Shown: positions 24,576-35,818, counted from the stretch's first letter. The stretch is DNA of 64,000 bases from Anastatus disparis (GCA_017163975.1 JAFFSR010000227.1:1-64000); one strand, 5' to 3'. Numbers and translations: made by a program. The notes: generated by a model not told the origin, from the sequence alone.

Positions 24576-24705
24576 GTAGTATTATCCACTCAGACATAAA
24601 TTAGATCAACCTGCCGTGCGTTTGTCTCTCTCGGCTTCGCCTCGAGAGACAATTCTACGCACGGCAGAAAGATCTAATTTCTGCCCTCGTAGATAAATAT
24701 ACTAC
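24576..24705. mobile_element. GC-tipped snap-back element (AGTATATTA family)
   Basis: A 130-bp palindrome whose ends are GTAGTATTATC and GATAAATATACTAC. The stem pairs TGCCGTGCG with CGCACGGCA and TGTCTCTCTCG with CGAGAGACA around a tip GGCTTCGCC. It is GC-rich in the middle and AT-rich at the ends, with no coding capacity. The ends match the family found at 6450, 30523, 35819, 40631, 43292, 47455, 48507, 50286, 51768 and 55811. Confidence 0.75.
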
Positions 24706-25195
24706 TAATGTGTACTCATGGTGGTACGTATCTATTTTACTATATTTTAAAGGATAGTAACTAAATTTTGCCTGGTCTAAGATCTATTTTGTATGTTTTA
24801 TATAGATTTCTATCGTTACTAAGCCAATGGCAACACCTTAAGAAGAATTCCTATAGTACTTGAAGATGAAATAAATTGACTTTGTAGATAGTGTGTTAGT
24901 ATGTGAGTAATATCGGTTGCCATTTTCTTGCATTTAAATTTTTATTATTATGTTGTGAATAGTATATTCTGTATTTATTTATCAAGAGGCGCGGCAGCGC
25001 CTCGACGGCGAGTTTTGTTAATTACTTTCCATTATTAATTCAGAGCATAATATAAGAATTGAGCCTGTGCATGCGTGTTCTGTGTATGATAACTACCGAT
25101 CTTTTAAATTCGCCTTAATTTGTTTTAGTTTAAATTAATTATTCTTTTTATGTCGTGTTGCTATTTCTATCTCAGCTATAATAACTTGATTGTAA
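24706..25195. other. No gene; possible degraded snap-back
   Basis: Near 24958 GAATAGTATATTCTG resembles the snap-back family end and is followed by the GC hairpin GAGGCGCGGCAGCGCCTC (24986-25003). No other feature is supported. Confidence 0.35.
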
Positions 25196-25550
25196 ATGAC
25201 AAAGTGCCATAAATGCAAGAAAAATTTAATCTTTACTTTTAAAAGTATGTAGTGTGTCGTAGAATCTTTCATCCAGGTTTATTCCTGATTATATCAATAG
25301 TAAGGCTTCGATTAATTATTTTATTCGTACCTTTCGTGTTTCCCTGCGCCATCAGAGTGGTCCATTGTTGGACGCTTCTTTACCACCGCCAAGTGAAGGT
25401 TACGGGCATTCCAAAGTCATGCACTGTCCCATTGGTTGAGTTAACTCACAGAATTTTGAAACATCTACAACTCAGAACTGTTTACAACGATGTGCTGTCG
25501 GTGAGGCTGTTCCAACCAAAGAATCAAACTAAGAATTCGGACCTGCCAGT

Positions 25551-25588
<38 letters not shown>

Positions 25589-26222
25589 TTAATATATAAA
25601 GGATTTTGTCCTCTATATGATTAACCTTTTTATATGGTGAATTCGAGGGAGTCTAGCCCGGTACCCGTTTAACACATTACATCAGGCTAGACTGTCAGAC
25701 CCACCATACCGAAAACTTTGACTACCGATGGATGGTCAAGCCACTTTTGTGACCAACAATCAACCGATACTCAATGAGGTCGGATTTTTGAAGAGTCGCG
25801 ATATGGGTAGCACATACACTAATTTTCTTTCGAAAAAAAAGTCAGAGGTGCCTGGCCAGGATTCGAACCCGCGCCCACCGCGTTGAAGGCAAGAGCTCTA
25901 TCCGTTACGCCACCGCGCTCCTCAACCTGCCAGTGGATGACCCGACCTCTGTTGTTTCTTTCATTGTCAAATTTTAATCATCTGGCATCCGAGACAGTAT
26001 ATTAGAAATAATACGTGAGCATGACGAGTTAAAGTTTTCGGATCTCATTAAGGGTGTGGAAGGTGAAAATATTGTTAATGTTTTAGATGTTGCCAGCGAT
26101 TGTTCACAATTTATTAATGGCTGCTAAAAGCAAGGTGAAGGAGTGTAATTATAAATATGTTTGGGTATGAGAGGGTTTTATCTATATACGTAGGGGTGAT
26201 AAGGCCGATAGGATCGAGTAGT
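25196..26222 (+). pseudogene. CR1-like LINE ORF1 relic, split by SINE
   Basis: It begins ATG then TKCHKCKKNL, a zinc-finger-like start of the kind seen in LINE ORF1 proteins. Further on, VTGIPKSCTVPLVELTHRIL and LQLRTVYNDVLSVRLF resemble the ORF1/FP-type RNA-binding region. A minus-strand SINE interrupts after DLPVD and the frame resumes in phase (DPTSVVSFIVKF, then TAA, then SSGIRDSILEIIREHD). Near the end AAKSKVKECNYKYVWV, a stop, then EGFIYIRRGDKADRI match the typical ...YKFVWV..G.I.VR.. C-terminus. Internal stops make it inactive. It need not belong to the same insertion as the endonuclease relic 17 kb upstream. Confidence 0.7.
25555..25924 (-). mobile_element. tRNA-derived SINE, full length
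   Basis: Read on the minus strand, the head GAGGAGCGCGGTGGCGTAAC continues through an A-box-like GGCGTAACGGATAGAGC to a B box GGTTCGAATCC (about 25866-25856). After the SINE body comes a 3' A tail, seen as about 28 T at 25555-25582. The insertion is bounded by the 14-bp duplication ACCTGCCAGTGGAT (25541-25554 and 25925-25938), as expected of target-primed retrotransposition. It lies in the LINE ORF1 relic. A truncated sibling is at 11695-11890 and a head fragment at 51508. Confidence 0.92.
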
Positions 26223-27296
26223 AACACGAATTATAGTATAAGCGTACGTAGTAATTGTTAAACTTATATTCTACTGATTTTAATATTATAAAGCTTAAAC
26301 TTATTTATATTATTTCTTGTGTGAATTGTATTGCATTTTTTAATATTATTGCTTTTATTCATATCATATTTTGCGCCATCATTTCTAATGTTTGTATTAT
26401 ATTTTGTATTATTATACTTTTTGCCATATGGTCCAAATGGATCTTGGCGTAGTAAAATTATATCAATCAATCAATCTCTCTTTCTTTCTATATATAAAAA
26501 AAAAATGTCCTTTATTTTATATTTTTGTGTATTTTAATTATTTTAATTAGTTTTAAAATTGAATTTCATATTAATCATGATGTAATAAACATTATATTAA
26601 ATTTGATTATAATAATTTAAAAAATTATAATTATGAATTCGAAATCTGAAAATAACAGACACATAAAGATAACTCAGAAGAATGTCTCTATTTAAGAAAT
26701 CTAACTTGACACAAATAAGAGTAATGGTTTTATTGATCATTTAGTTTTAAAAACATATCAATGGCAAGCGAACTTGTACTTAAGCCGACTGGATTATTGA
26801 CAAATCCAACAAATATATATCGATGAACTTTATTTATTTTTAATTTCCAATCACATCATTTATAGATTCATCTGAAATTTACATTCAAAAGATTCCTGTG
26901 GTTATGCAAAAATAAATACTATTCACAAAGATGCTCGGGATCTAAAATAAGTTTAAGTAAACTTGTGGTGTTTCGGGACTCCAACCAAAACCCAGCACAG
27001 TATAAATGGGGACAAAAGTATAAAGTTGTTGTGGTTATAAATGAGTACACGAGAAATATATGGTGAGCGTTGCAGTCGGTAATCGAGTGAGAGAGTGAAC
27101 GCTCGCACGCTAGCACGTTAACTCGTCTCAATTAGTAGGGGCATCTATATGATATGTGGTTGGTTACTTATACTGGTACACACATACACATCCCCACAAA
27201 CTAAATAAAAATAATAGTTAAATTTTCACCACATTGCGCGTAAAGTACGTAGTATACACCCTCTAAACGCAGCCTAAAACATCGAGTGCCTAAGCC
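26223..27296. other. Mostly AT-rich, no gene supported
   Basis: 26223-26900 shows nothing. At 26930-27120 the sequence is more complex, with TATAAATGGGG (27001) and TTATAAATGAG (27036) followed by TTGCAGTCGG (27068), a TATA plus initiator-like spacing. This could be a promoter or an LTR fragment; neither is confirmed. Confidence 0.3.
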
Positions 27297-28872
27297 CAGT
27301 GCCGTCTTTTCCAATAGGCATTATAGGCTCGTGCGTAGGGCCCCCTTGTTTTAAGGGCCCCGCATCAGCGAAAATTTAAAAAAATTTTTTAAAAATATAA
27401 AGTATTGTTTTTAAATATTTAAATTTTCTTAATAAGACTTGAAATAATTATTTTCTATAAATGTGCCAGAAAGTGATTTAAACCTCACGAGGGCGTTGGT
27501 GTCCGAGCAAAGCAAAGGTTCACACGAGATTAAAATCATTTTCTCTAACAATTATTGAACGAAACTTTTTCATACGACGTGCAAAAAGCTTGTTTTTTGA
27601 CACGCATTTTTATAAAAGCGTGCGCCAAAACAAATTTTACTCGTGGAGTGCGAAAAAATAATATATAAAAGTAGCACAGTATACATTAAAAAAAATTACA
27701 TGAAATGTTTAAATTATAAAGCGTCATCTATTATTTATCAACTAATTATTATTAGTGATAGTAAAGAAAATGATTATAAATAGAATAGTAGCACCTTCAT
27801 TAAATTGTTAAAAATTAATTATTTATATAATAAATAAAATATTATTGAATTTTCCATCTTTCTCTTGTATTAAATTTTGCAAACAAAAAGTTTCCTTTGC
27901 AAAATTTGTAAAGGGAACGAACGAGGAAACTAGAATGAAGAATGTTATTTAGAGTTCTTTTGAGTATAAAAAATATACTGTACACTGAAAAGACATGGGT
28001 GCTCTCCCCGCCACACTGGTATATCCGTAACGGCGCTCCCTCTTTCAATCCATTACGGAGCAAGACCGGCGCTCGAGTGGTCCGTTTTGTAGCAGCTCCT
28101 AATAAGCCGTGTGTGCGGCACTATATATAATTTGTATAGACGCGGTAACTAGCGCCGCAAGAGGTCGTTTGCGGCGCTCTCAAGGCGCAGGCCGGCGCCG
28201 CTACGGTCCCGATTTCACAAACTATACAGGCTGTAGGATTCGGCGTAACTACGGTCAGGTGGGTGACTGTAGCGGTCCCTGCGTCTTTTCAGTGTAACTC
28301 TAATATATAAATTTATCTATTATATGCATTTTTAAAATATTTCATTATTCCATTATTCCAAGTGTGTGTATGAGAGTGCATGCATTTGAATTCAAAGATC
28401 GTGTATTTTTATTTTAAATATAGTATCATGTTTAAATATAAATAAATTCAACAAAATAATGTAAGTTACGAACCATTAAAACATTAAATTTTAATAAAAT
28501 AAACATGAAAATAAAAATAAATTTATTTTATATTTAATACGTAATATATAAATTTGATATTTCCTATGTTATTTTAAATTATTTAAAATTCTACCAGTCA
28601 TATAAAATCAATTTTTCAAAAAATAACTTTCGAAAAGAATTTTATTATATTGTGGTTGATTTGTATTTTCGACAGACGAAAAACCAAAACCAAAGACAAA
28701 GAAATTAACTTTGAGAAGAATAATAAAAAATGTAAAAACATAGGCTTCTTAGTCGAGCCTAGGACTTCTTTAAGAAAATCAGGAATCAAATAAAACTCCC
28801 ACTTTCAATGCCCTTACATGGGCCCCCATCACTGTTATGTCTAGGGCCCCATAGCGTTATAAGACGGCACCG
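27297..28872. mobile_element. Non-autonomous hAT-type element
   Basis: Left terminus CAGTGCCGTCTTTTCC and right terminus TTATAAGACGGCACCG form a hAT-like pair (CAGNG start). Subterminal GGGCCCC blocks lie on both sides (27349 and 28843 regions). Flanks TAAGCC (27291-27296, and 28875-28880) match at six of eight positions of a presumed 8-bp duplication. No transposase frame is present. A separate GC-rich MITE is inserted inside at 27983-28294. Confidence 0.75.
27983..28294. mobile_element. GC-rich MITE with CACTGAAAAGAC ends
   Basis: CACTGAAAAGACATGGG on the left and CCCTGCGTCTTTTCAGTG on the right, both flanked by TA, which suits a TA-target (Tc1/mariner-like) MITE. The 312-bp interior (GGCGCTCCCTC, GCGGCGCTCTC, GCCGGCGCCGC) is far more GC-rich than its host, suggesting a different origin or selection for structure. 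Confidence 0.8.
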
Positions 28873-29236
28873 AGTAAGCCCTACCAAGTTTAATCCCATA
28901 CATGTATACTTTTTATTTCATTTTCTTAAGGTAATTGGCATGGAATTCACTTCCCATGAGATTTTTTTCAAATTTAGACTACTCTTATATTATATTATTC
29001 TACGCATAATATTAAATTTTTAGAAAGATTTTCCGTACCGAAAGCGATAGAGCATTAAATTTGCAACATTTAACACATGATTCCTATAGTAAGCTGTTTC
29101 AAACAGTATATTTTAAAACATAACTAAAAACCCTGCATTCAAATCTTTATAAAAAACTAATATGAGATTTAAAATTATTAGAAAATATTATGTAAAAAAA
29201 TTAAAGCGCTCAACCGTATAAATTTTTGCTTCTGAG

Positions 29237-29309
29237 AAATAAACCAGGAAAGAAACGGAGGATCGTGGTAACGCCGCTGCAAGTAGAGAACGTGAATCTA
29301 AACTTTCAA
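29237..29309 (+). CDS. Candidate internal coding exon (unidentified)
   Basis: The acceptor TTTTTGCTTCTGAG and the strong donor CAA/GTGAGT bound 73 bases. These read NKPGKKRRIVVTPLQVENVN then LNFQ after one leading base. The basic and hydrophobic pattern and the GC content are protein-like compared with the surroundings. No partner exon of compatible phase was found, and I do not recognise the protein. Confidence 0.25.
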
Positions 29310-29791
29310 GTGAGTAGGGAGTTTTATGGTATATTGCGTTTAAGCTTGCGTTAACGTATACCTAAACAGTGCAAACATGTATTGGTGCGTTTGAACTGTA
29401 TAGTCACAGAAAAAAAGTTCTTTACAAAACAAGTGACTAAGGTCAATGTCCCAACTGCAGATAGCATCCCAACTGCAGATAATTTTGTATTATTTATGGG
29501 CGCCGAAATATTATATGTGGATAAATGAAGTGGACAGAGTAGGAACTACGATTCATATGACTCTCTATATAATACGACATCGATTTATACGGGTAATCTT
29601 ATTATTAAAATTTTATAATGCACAATTTTGCAAACTAGGATAAAAATAGTAGATCATTAAAAACGTGTTTTTCATATAAAATAGAGTAAATTTAATTATA
29701 AAGAATTATTAATTTCATTGCTTTAAGAATTTTAAAATGATTTTAGTCATTAAATATTGATTTTTAAAATGATTTTAGTCATTAAATATTG

Positions 29792-29941
29792 ATGTCAAAT
29801 GCTCCCACTCGAGTCGTTATTTCTATACATATGTCCGAGTTAAGGAGGCTCATCAAGCTAGGACCGTATTATGTTTTGGGTTCCTTGGTGGTATTTGTAT
29901 TATTGCAAATTTTCATAGATGAATACACTCTATGTTTATAA
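29792..29941 (+). CDS. Small membrane-protein frame or first exon
   Basis: An ATG-to-stop frame of 49 codons begins MSNAPTRVVISIHMSELRRL. A basic stretch (RRLIK) is followed by a good membrane segment, PYYVLGSLVVFVLLQIFI (about residues 25-42), and an acidic DEY. That order (short basic tail, then a single membrane helix) resembles type II Golgi enzymes or a small integral protein. Possible donors such as GTG/GTATTT inside the frame leave an exon interpretation open. A 31-bp sequence is duplicated directly upstream (29731-29792). Family not recognised. Confidence 0.3.
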   Translation: MSNAPTRVVISIHMSELRRLIKLGPYYVLGSLVVFVLLQIFIDEYTLCL

Positions 29942-31681
29942 AATATAATTATTATTTCAAGAACAAAAATCATTGCATAAATATATGCTAAGAAAAAAAT
30001 TTTTTTCTTGAAAATCTTTATTTTGATAGCTTACCCTCTTTTTTCTTAATTGCATTGTAATCCTTATTAAAAAATCTAAATCCCTCTAGTTTTTTATAAA
30101 AAATCTTTGCGTAGAGATTTAATTACGATAACGTTTGCAGTTCCATCATGCGTTTTTCACATAAGGCCTGTGTATAAGAACAATGATTTGATACGTTTAT
30201 TTCTTTAAATTTTGATGGCTTACCCTATATTTTTTTTAAGCAACGAAAAGATGGAAGGTCAATGAACATTTTTTCAAAATTTTATAAAAATCCATTCAGT
30301 TTAAAAAATAACATTGGAGACTGAGGAGCCTCCTTGATCAGCTGACTTTCGTATTCGAGTATGTAGTTTTGTTCGTATCGTATTTGTACAAGTTTTGATT
30401 GATGGTATGTATGCGTGCAAGGAATTAAAATTCGTGGAGTGTTGTGGATAAATATTTGTGCGAAATAATGAATTATTATTTCGAAAATTTGTTTACGCAC
30501 TTTCCGCGCAGTGTAGTGGAAATTAGTATATACTCATCGAGAGTACAATAAGCAAAGCATGCTCTGTGTGCATGACGCCTTCGCTACGCTCGGGCTTTAA
30601 GGGCATGCATACGCTCTACTATACCGGCCGGTACAGCAAAGCATAAGCCGAATTTCTAGAATCGAAGAATTAACTTTGTAAAAAAACTAATCATCAGAAT
30701 GAATTTTCCTTTTGTAGGTCACTCTATTTTGAGATAATAAAGGGCGGAAAAAAGAAAAACCTCAGGAATTCGGAAAAAAATTATTTTTCTCAAAATAATA
30801 TGAATATAATTATCATACTAGAAAGTGTAATGTTGTCAGGTTGGCAATACCTGACTCTGACTGACACGATACATATGTTGGCGTTTTTCTTACGCTGTGG
30901 CGCGAACTTCGAAATTTGAAATATATTGAATATTATCATTTTATGCAAATGATAACTCAATCATTCTTTATTCTTCTGTGATGAAAGCAATGATGTTTTA
31001 TTTTTTTTTTGGCATAAATAAAATATTTTTGTTGTATATGTGTGAGGTATAGCGAACAAAATAGAAAGGAAAAGACAATACAAACGTGTGCGTACGGGTA
31101 TAAGACACGCACACACATGTAGTCTGTAATATTCTGTTGCTTTCTTTTTACAGTAAGGCCCTTCTTATAGTAAACAATGAAAGAAGGGCTTTCTTACAGT
31201 GTTTACTGTACCTCACACACATAAAACAGAAAGTAGAGTATTTTGTATTCTTTTTTTTCTAATGAAAAATCATAAAAATTTCCTACATGCAGAAATAATG
31301 TATTCTAAACATTTGCAATGCATGCAATAATAGCTAATTCATTTTCGAATATATCATCACTAACACGTACACACAAGAATAATGTTAGAAAAAGAAAAAG
31401 AAAGCAACAGGATAGCTGAAAACGCGACTTCATGTGTGTGCGTGTCTTATACCCGTACGCACACGTTTGCATTGTCTTTTCCTTTCTATTTTGTTCGCTA
31501 TACCTCACACATATACAAAAAAAATATTCTATTTATGCCAAAAAAAAAAAGATCATTGCTTTCATCACAGAAGAATAAAGAATGATTGAGCTATCATTTG
31601 CATAAAATGATAATATTCAATATATTTCAAATTTCGAAGTTCGCACCACAGCGTAAGAAAAACGCCAACATATGTATCGTG

Positions 31682-34600
31682 CACTGAGAAAAAAAAATCA
31701 TTGAATCAATGAAATGATATAATTAAAAAAAAATTTAATTGATTCAAATAATTATTTAATCGATCTGATAAAGAAATTAATTAATACAACAAAATATTTA
31801 ATTGGAACATAAATAATAAAATATTTGATTGTTAAAAATAATAATTAATTCAATTAATCACTGATTTCATAGACGCAATATAATTAAATAATCAAAGTAA
31901 TAAAATAATTTTATAGAACAAAATAAATCAAATATTTAAATCAATTAAAAATTTAATTGATTCAAATGCATCCAATTAATTATAATATCGCAATGAAATT
32001 ATTTAATTAAAAGACAATGAGGTATTTCATAGAATCAATCATATATTACATAAAGAGAAAAAACGCATTCATCAAAGCAACTAAATATTGAATTAAAATG
32101 ATTAGGTATTTCATTGATCAATGACATAATTTAATATAAGTCATACAATATTTAATTGAAACAATAAAATATCTTTTTGTTACTATTCAAAATTTATTGA
32201 AAGAATAAAACAATAATCTTGACATTATTAAATATTTCATTAATGTAATTAAATATATTATTGAACAGTAAAGTAATTTAATAGAGGTGATATAATAATT
32301 AATTGAATCAATGTAATATATTCTTCTTTTAATCAAAACTTGATAGAAATAATAGAATAAATATATTCGGGTTTAATAAATATTTCATTGAGATAATGAA
32401 ATATATTATTAAACATCAAAGTAATTTAGTAGACGTATTATAATATTTAATTGAATTAATGAAATATATTCTTATGTCAATCAAAACTTGATAGAAATAA
32501 TAAAATAAATATATTCGGTTTAATAAATATTTCATTGAGATAATCAAATATATTATTAAATATTAAAGTAATTTTATGAAAGTGGTAATATAATATTTAA
32601 TTAAATCAGTGAAATATATTCTTGATTCAATAACAATTTGATAGAAATAATAAAATAATAAATATTTCATTAAGATAATCAAATATATTATTAAAGATTA
32701 AAGTAATTTAATAGAAGTGTTAATACAATATTTAATTAAATCAGTGAAATATATTCTTGATTCAATAACAATTTGATAAAAATAATAAAATAAATATATT
32801 TGGTTTAATAAATATTTCATGAAGATAATCAAATATATTATTAAAGATTAAAGTAAAAAAGTGTTAATACAATATTTAATTAAATCAGTAAATAATTTAA
32901 TAGAAATAATAAAATAAATATATTTGGTTTAATAAATATTTCATTAAGATAATCAAATATATTTAAACATTAAATAATTTAATGGAAGTGTTAATATAAT
33001 ATTTAATTAAATCAGTGAAATATATTCTTGTTTCAATAACAACTTGATAGAAATAATAGAATAAATATATCTGGTTTAATAAATATTTCATCAAGATAAT
33101 CAAATATATTATTAAACATTAAAGTAATTTAAGGAAGTATTGATATAATATTTAATTAAATCAGTTAAATATATTCTTGTTTTAATAACAACTTGATAGA
33201 AATAATAGAATAAATATATTCGGTTTAATAAATATTTCATTAAAATAATCAAATATATTATTGAACATTAAAGTAATTTAATGAAAGTGTTAATATAATA
33301 TTTAATTAAATCAGTTAAATATATTCTTGTTTTAATAACAACTTGATAGAAATAATAGAATAAATATATTCGGTTTAATAAATATTTCTTTAAAAAAATT
33401 TAATATCTGATTTTACGTTGCAGTGATTTAATTTAACGAATATGATATTTTGTTGATTCAATGAAACGCTTTTTCATACCCCTTAAAAAATAATTGGAAT
33501 TATAAAATTTGGAATCAGATCTTTAAAATATTTTGAATTTCCGCGCCATCTAATTCATATTTTATTCAAGAGGTGGCTACTACCTCAGTGGCGTTATCCG
33601 CAAGTGCAGAGACTTCAAATCATTTTGTATATAAGGCCGACGAAAAGATTACTTATTAATTGTAATTTATGCGAGCGAGTAGAGAAGCGGATACATGCGT
33701 ATTATGTAGCGATGTTAGAAATAGGAAAATTAGTTGTGTATCAAAACATCTTTCACTATAATTATATCGTAGGAACAAAAATTGTTGTATAAGTGCCAAA
33801 AAATGTCTATAAGAATGAAAAAACGTAAATGGTAAGTAAGAGTATCAGTAATATTAAAATGAATCAATCAAAGAAAAATAGAAATAAACTTTTAGTTTTG
33901 AATTATTATCAACTAAATATTTCATTGGGATAATTTAATATTTCATTAATATAAAAATTATTATATTAATATAATGAAATGTTTAATAAAAAAATCTAAT
34001 AAAGTAATTACAACAAATATAATTTTGTTTGTCTAATTAAATATTTAATTGATCTAATTAAATATTCCATTCATATAATTAAATAAATATTATAATCTGA
34101 ACATTTAATAAAATATTTAATTAAAATTAATAAATCTTTTATCAAGCCAGTTGCTCATTTCATTAATAACATCTAACATTTTGTTCAGCTAACGAAATAT
34201 TTAATTAATTCGATTAATTATTTTATTTATACCATTAATCCCTTCAATAATTAATAAAACATTTCATTGAAATAATCTAATATTTAATTATGGTCATAAA
34301 ATATGAAATTAATATTATTTAACATTTTATGAAATTAATAAAATATTCTATTAATTTAATTACTTATTTTATTAATTCTATCTGATTATTTTAATGTTCA
34401 ATGAAATGTTTCATTGAATCAATCAAATTTTAATAATAACAATGAATTATTTCATTACTATGAATAAAAATGTAATTGAATGAACAAATTATCGCATTGA
34501 TTCAATGAAAAATTCTTTTGATCCAATATTTTGATTTCAGATTTCAATTGAATATTTAATTAATTTAATAACTTTTTTGATTACTTCAATACAAAGCCCT

Positions 34601-34742
34601 TACTTAATCCACTCAAATATTACATAAAGTCAATTACATTTTTAATTAATATTCATAAAATATTTAATTGCGATATTATGATTAAATTATTTAATTGTTT
34701 TAATTAAATTTTCATTGATTCAATAAAATATTTTTCTCAGTG
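31682..34742. mobile_element. CACTGAG-ended element with satellite core
   Basis: Termini are CACTGAGAAAAA and its inverse TTTTTCTCAGTG. Subterminal ATCATTGAATCAATGAAAT pairs with the TTTCATTGATTCAAT region. It sits in the right arm of the fold-back; the left arm shows the empty site as CGTGTCAG, with TG doubled here (31680-31681 and 34743-34744). The interior is almost pure A/T built from words like TTAATTGATTCAAT, plus a tandem array (32220-33420) and one complex island (33530-33840) of unknown nature. A CACTG terminus recalls CACTA-type transposons, but a 2-bp duplication is unusual. Confidence 0.8.
32220..33420. repeat. Tandem array, unit about 148 bp
   Basis: Eight imperfect copies carry GATAGAAATAATAGAATAAA, then TATATTCGGTTTAATAAATA, then TTTAATTAAATCAGTGAAAT. 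Unit starts fall near 32343, 32490, 32641, 32778, 32901, 33047, 33195 and 33345. The array lies inside a transposable element and so moves with it. Confidence 0.8.
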
Positions 34743-35056
34743 TGTCAGAGTCAGGTATTGCCAACGTGACAACATTACACTTTCTAGTATGATAATTATA
34801 TTCATATTATTTTAAGAAAAATAATTTTTTTCCGAATTCCTGAGGTTTTTCTTTTTTCCGCCCTTTATTATCTCAAAATAGAGTGACCTACAAAAGGAAA
34901 ATTCATTCTGATGATTAGTTTTTTTACAAAGTTAATTCTTCGATTCTAGAAATTCGGCCTACGCTCTGCTATACCGGCTGGTATAGTATGCATACCCTTA
35001 ACTACACACAGAGCGTACATTGCTTTTTGTACTCCCTCGGTATATAATATACTATT

Positions 35057-35580
35057 GATGTTGTAATAAAATAGAATAATAATTATTTTTATTAGAATTA
35101 CTAATTTTATAGCACTGCGTGATTTAAATCCGCGCTTAAATCCCGCTGAGCCGATAGTTAAACGATAAATTTTTACGCTGTTCGATAATGAATATAACGC
35201 TGAATTCACTTAAATCACGCACTTATAATAAGCGATATTTTGATATTTGGATTATTTTTAAGAGTTTATTCATCGATAATAATAAGGTGTAGATTATTGC
35301 AACTCTTTTATATCGATATTTTTCAAAATAAATAACAATTATAAGCGTGTTAAATACGTGTAAAACCAAAGTTAATATCAGTGTAACATGTGAAGCGAAG
35401 AGGTAGTCATTTCGACGCTCTAAGACTCCGTCGCGTCTGTGATTCCCCTAAACGCAACTGCTAATACAATACATAAGTTACCAATTGTTGCTCTTACGGC
35501 CCTAATACATATATGAAAGGAAATTTAGATTTTTATTATTACAGAATTAATTTCAACAGTTTGACATAATGTTATTCCAT
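35057..35580. other. No gene seen
   Basis: AT-rich DNA with a less biased patch at 35110-35210 (GCGTGATTTAAATCCGCGC paired loosely with TTAAATCACGCACTTAT) that may be a degraded hairpin. Nothing else is supported. Confidence 0.35.
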
Positions 35581-35589
35581 GTTTTATAT

Positions 35590-35770
35590 ATATTTTTTAG
35601 TTTTTTTCTATTTATTATTCGCGAAGTGCTTAGATTTTGCTTTTTTGCAGTTTTCGCTTTTCTTTTACGATTTATCATTCGTAGAATGCATAGTTTTGCT
35701 GGTAAATAGAATTCGTTTTTTTAATGAATTATCATTCGTGGAGTGCATAGCCTTTGTTTGTTATTGAATT
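35590..35770. repeat. TTATCATTCGTGGAGTGCATAG repeat
   Basis: Three imperfect units (TTATTATTCGCGAAGTGC, TTATCATTCGTAGAATGC, TTATCATTCGTGGAGTGC), spaced about 60 bp, precede the snap-back at 35819. Similar units lie at 23760-24375, and inverted near 56680-56770. The repeated SFVECI in the overlapping frame is a by-product of the repeat. Confidence 0.65.
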
Positions 35771-35818
35771 TTAAGAGTACAGATGTAGTGTGGCGAATTT
35801 AAATCACTCGAGCTATAA

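Larger units (their letters stand above)
30523..35056. mobile_element. Large fold-back element with about 600-bp arms
   Basis: The outer ends are TTAGTATATACT and its relative ATATAATATACTATT (inverse AATAGTATATTAT). The left arm runs 30523 to about 31120. The right arm is its inverse, from about 31430 to 31681 and, after a 3-kb insertion, 34743-35056. Paired words include AAAGGGCGGAAAAAAG with CTTTTTTCCGCCCTTT, GAAAGTGTAATGTTGTCA with TGACAACATTACACTTTC, and ACACGCACACACATG with CATGTGTGTGCGTGTC. The centre (31120-31430) holds a further hairpin, AAGGCCCTTCTTA with AGAAGGGCTTTCTT. The GC patch TTCGCTACGCTCGGGC (30581) is of the tip type seen in the small snap-backs. No transposase was found. 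Confidence 0.8.

Noticed and set aside
25856..25922. A tRNA gene on the minus strand
   Set aside because: The A and B boxes are part of a SINE head with target duplication and poly-T tail, so it is not a stand-alone tRNA gene.
27001..27080. TATA and initiator-like spacing, possible LTR promoter
   Set aside because: No matching second LTR, primer-binding site or gag/pol sequence is seen nearby.
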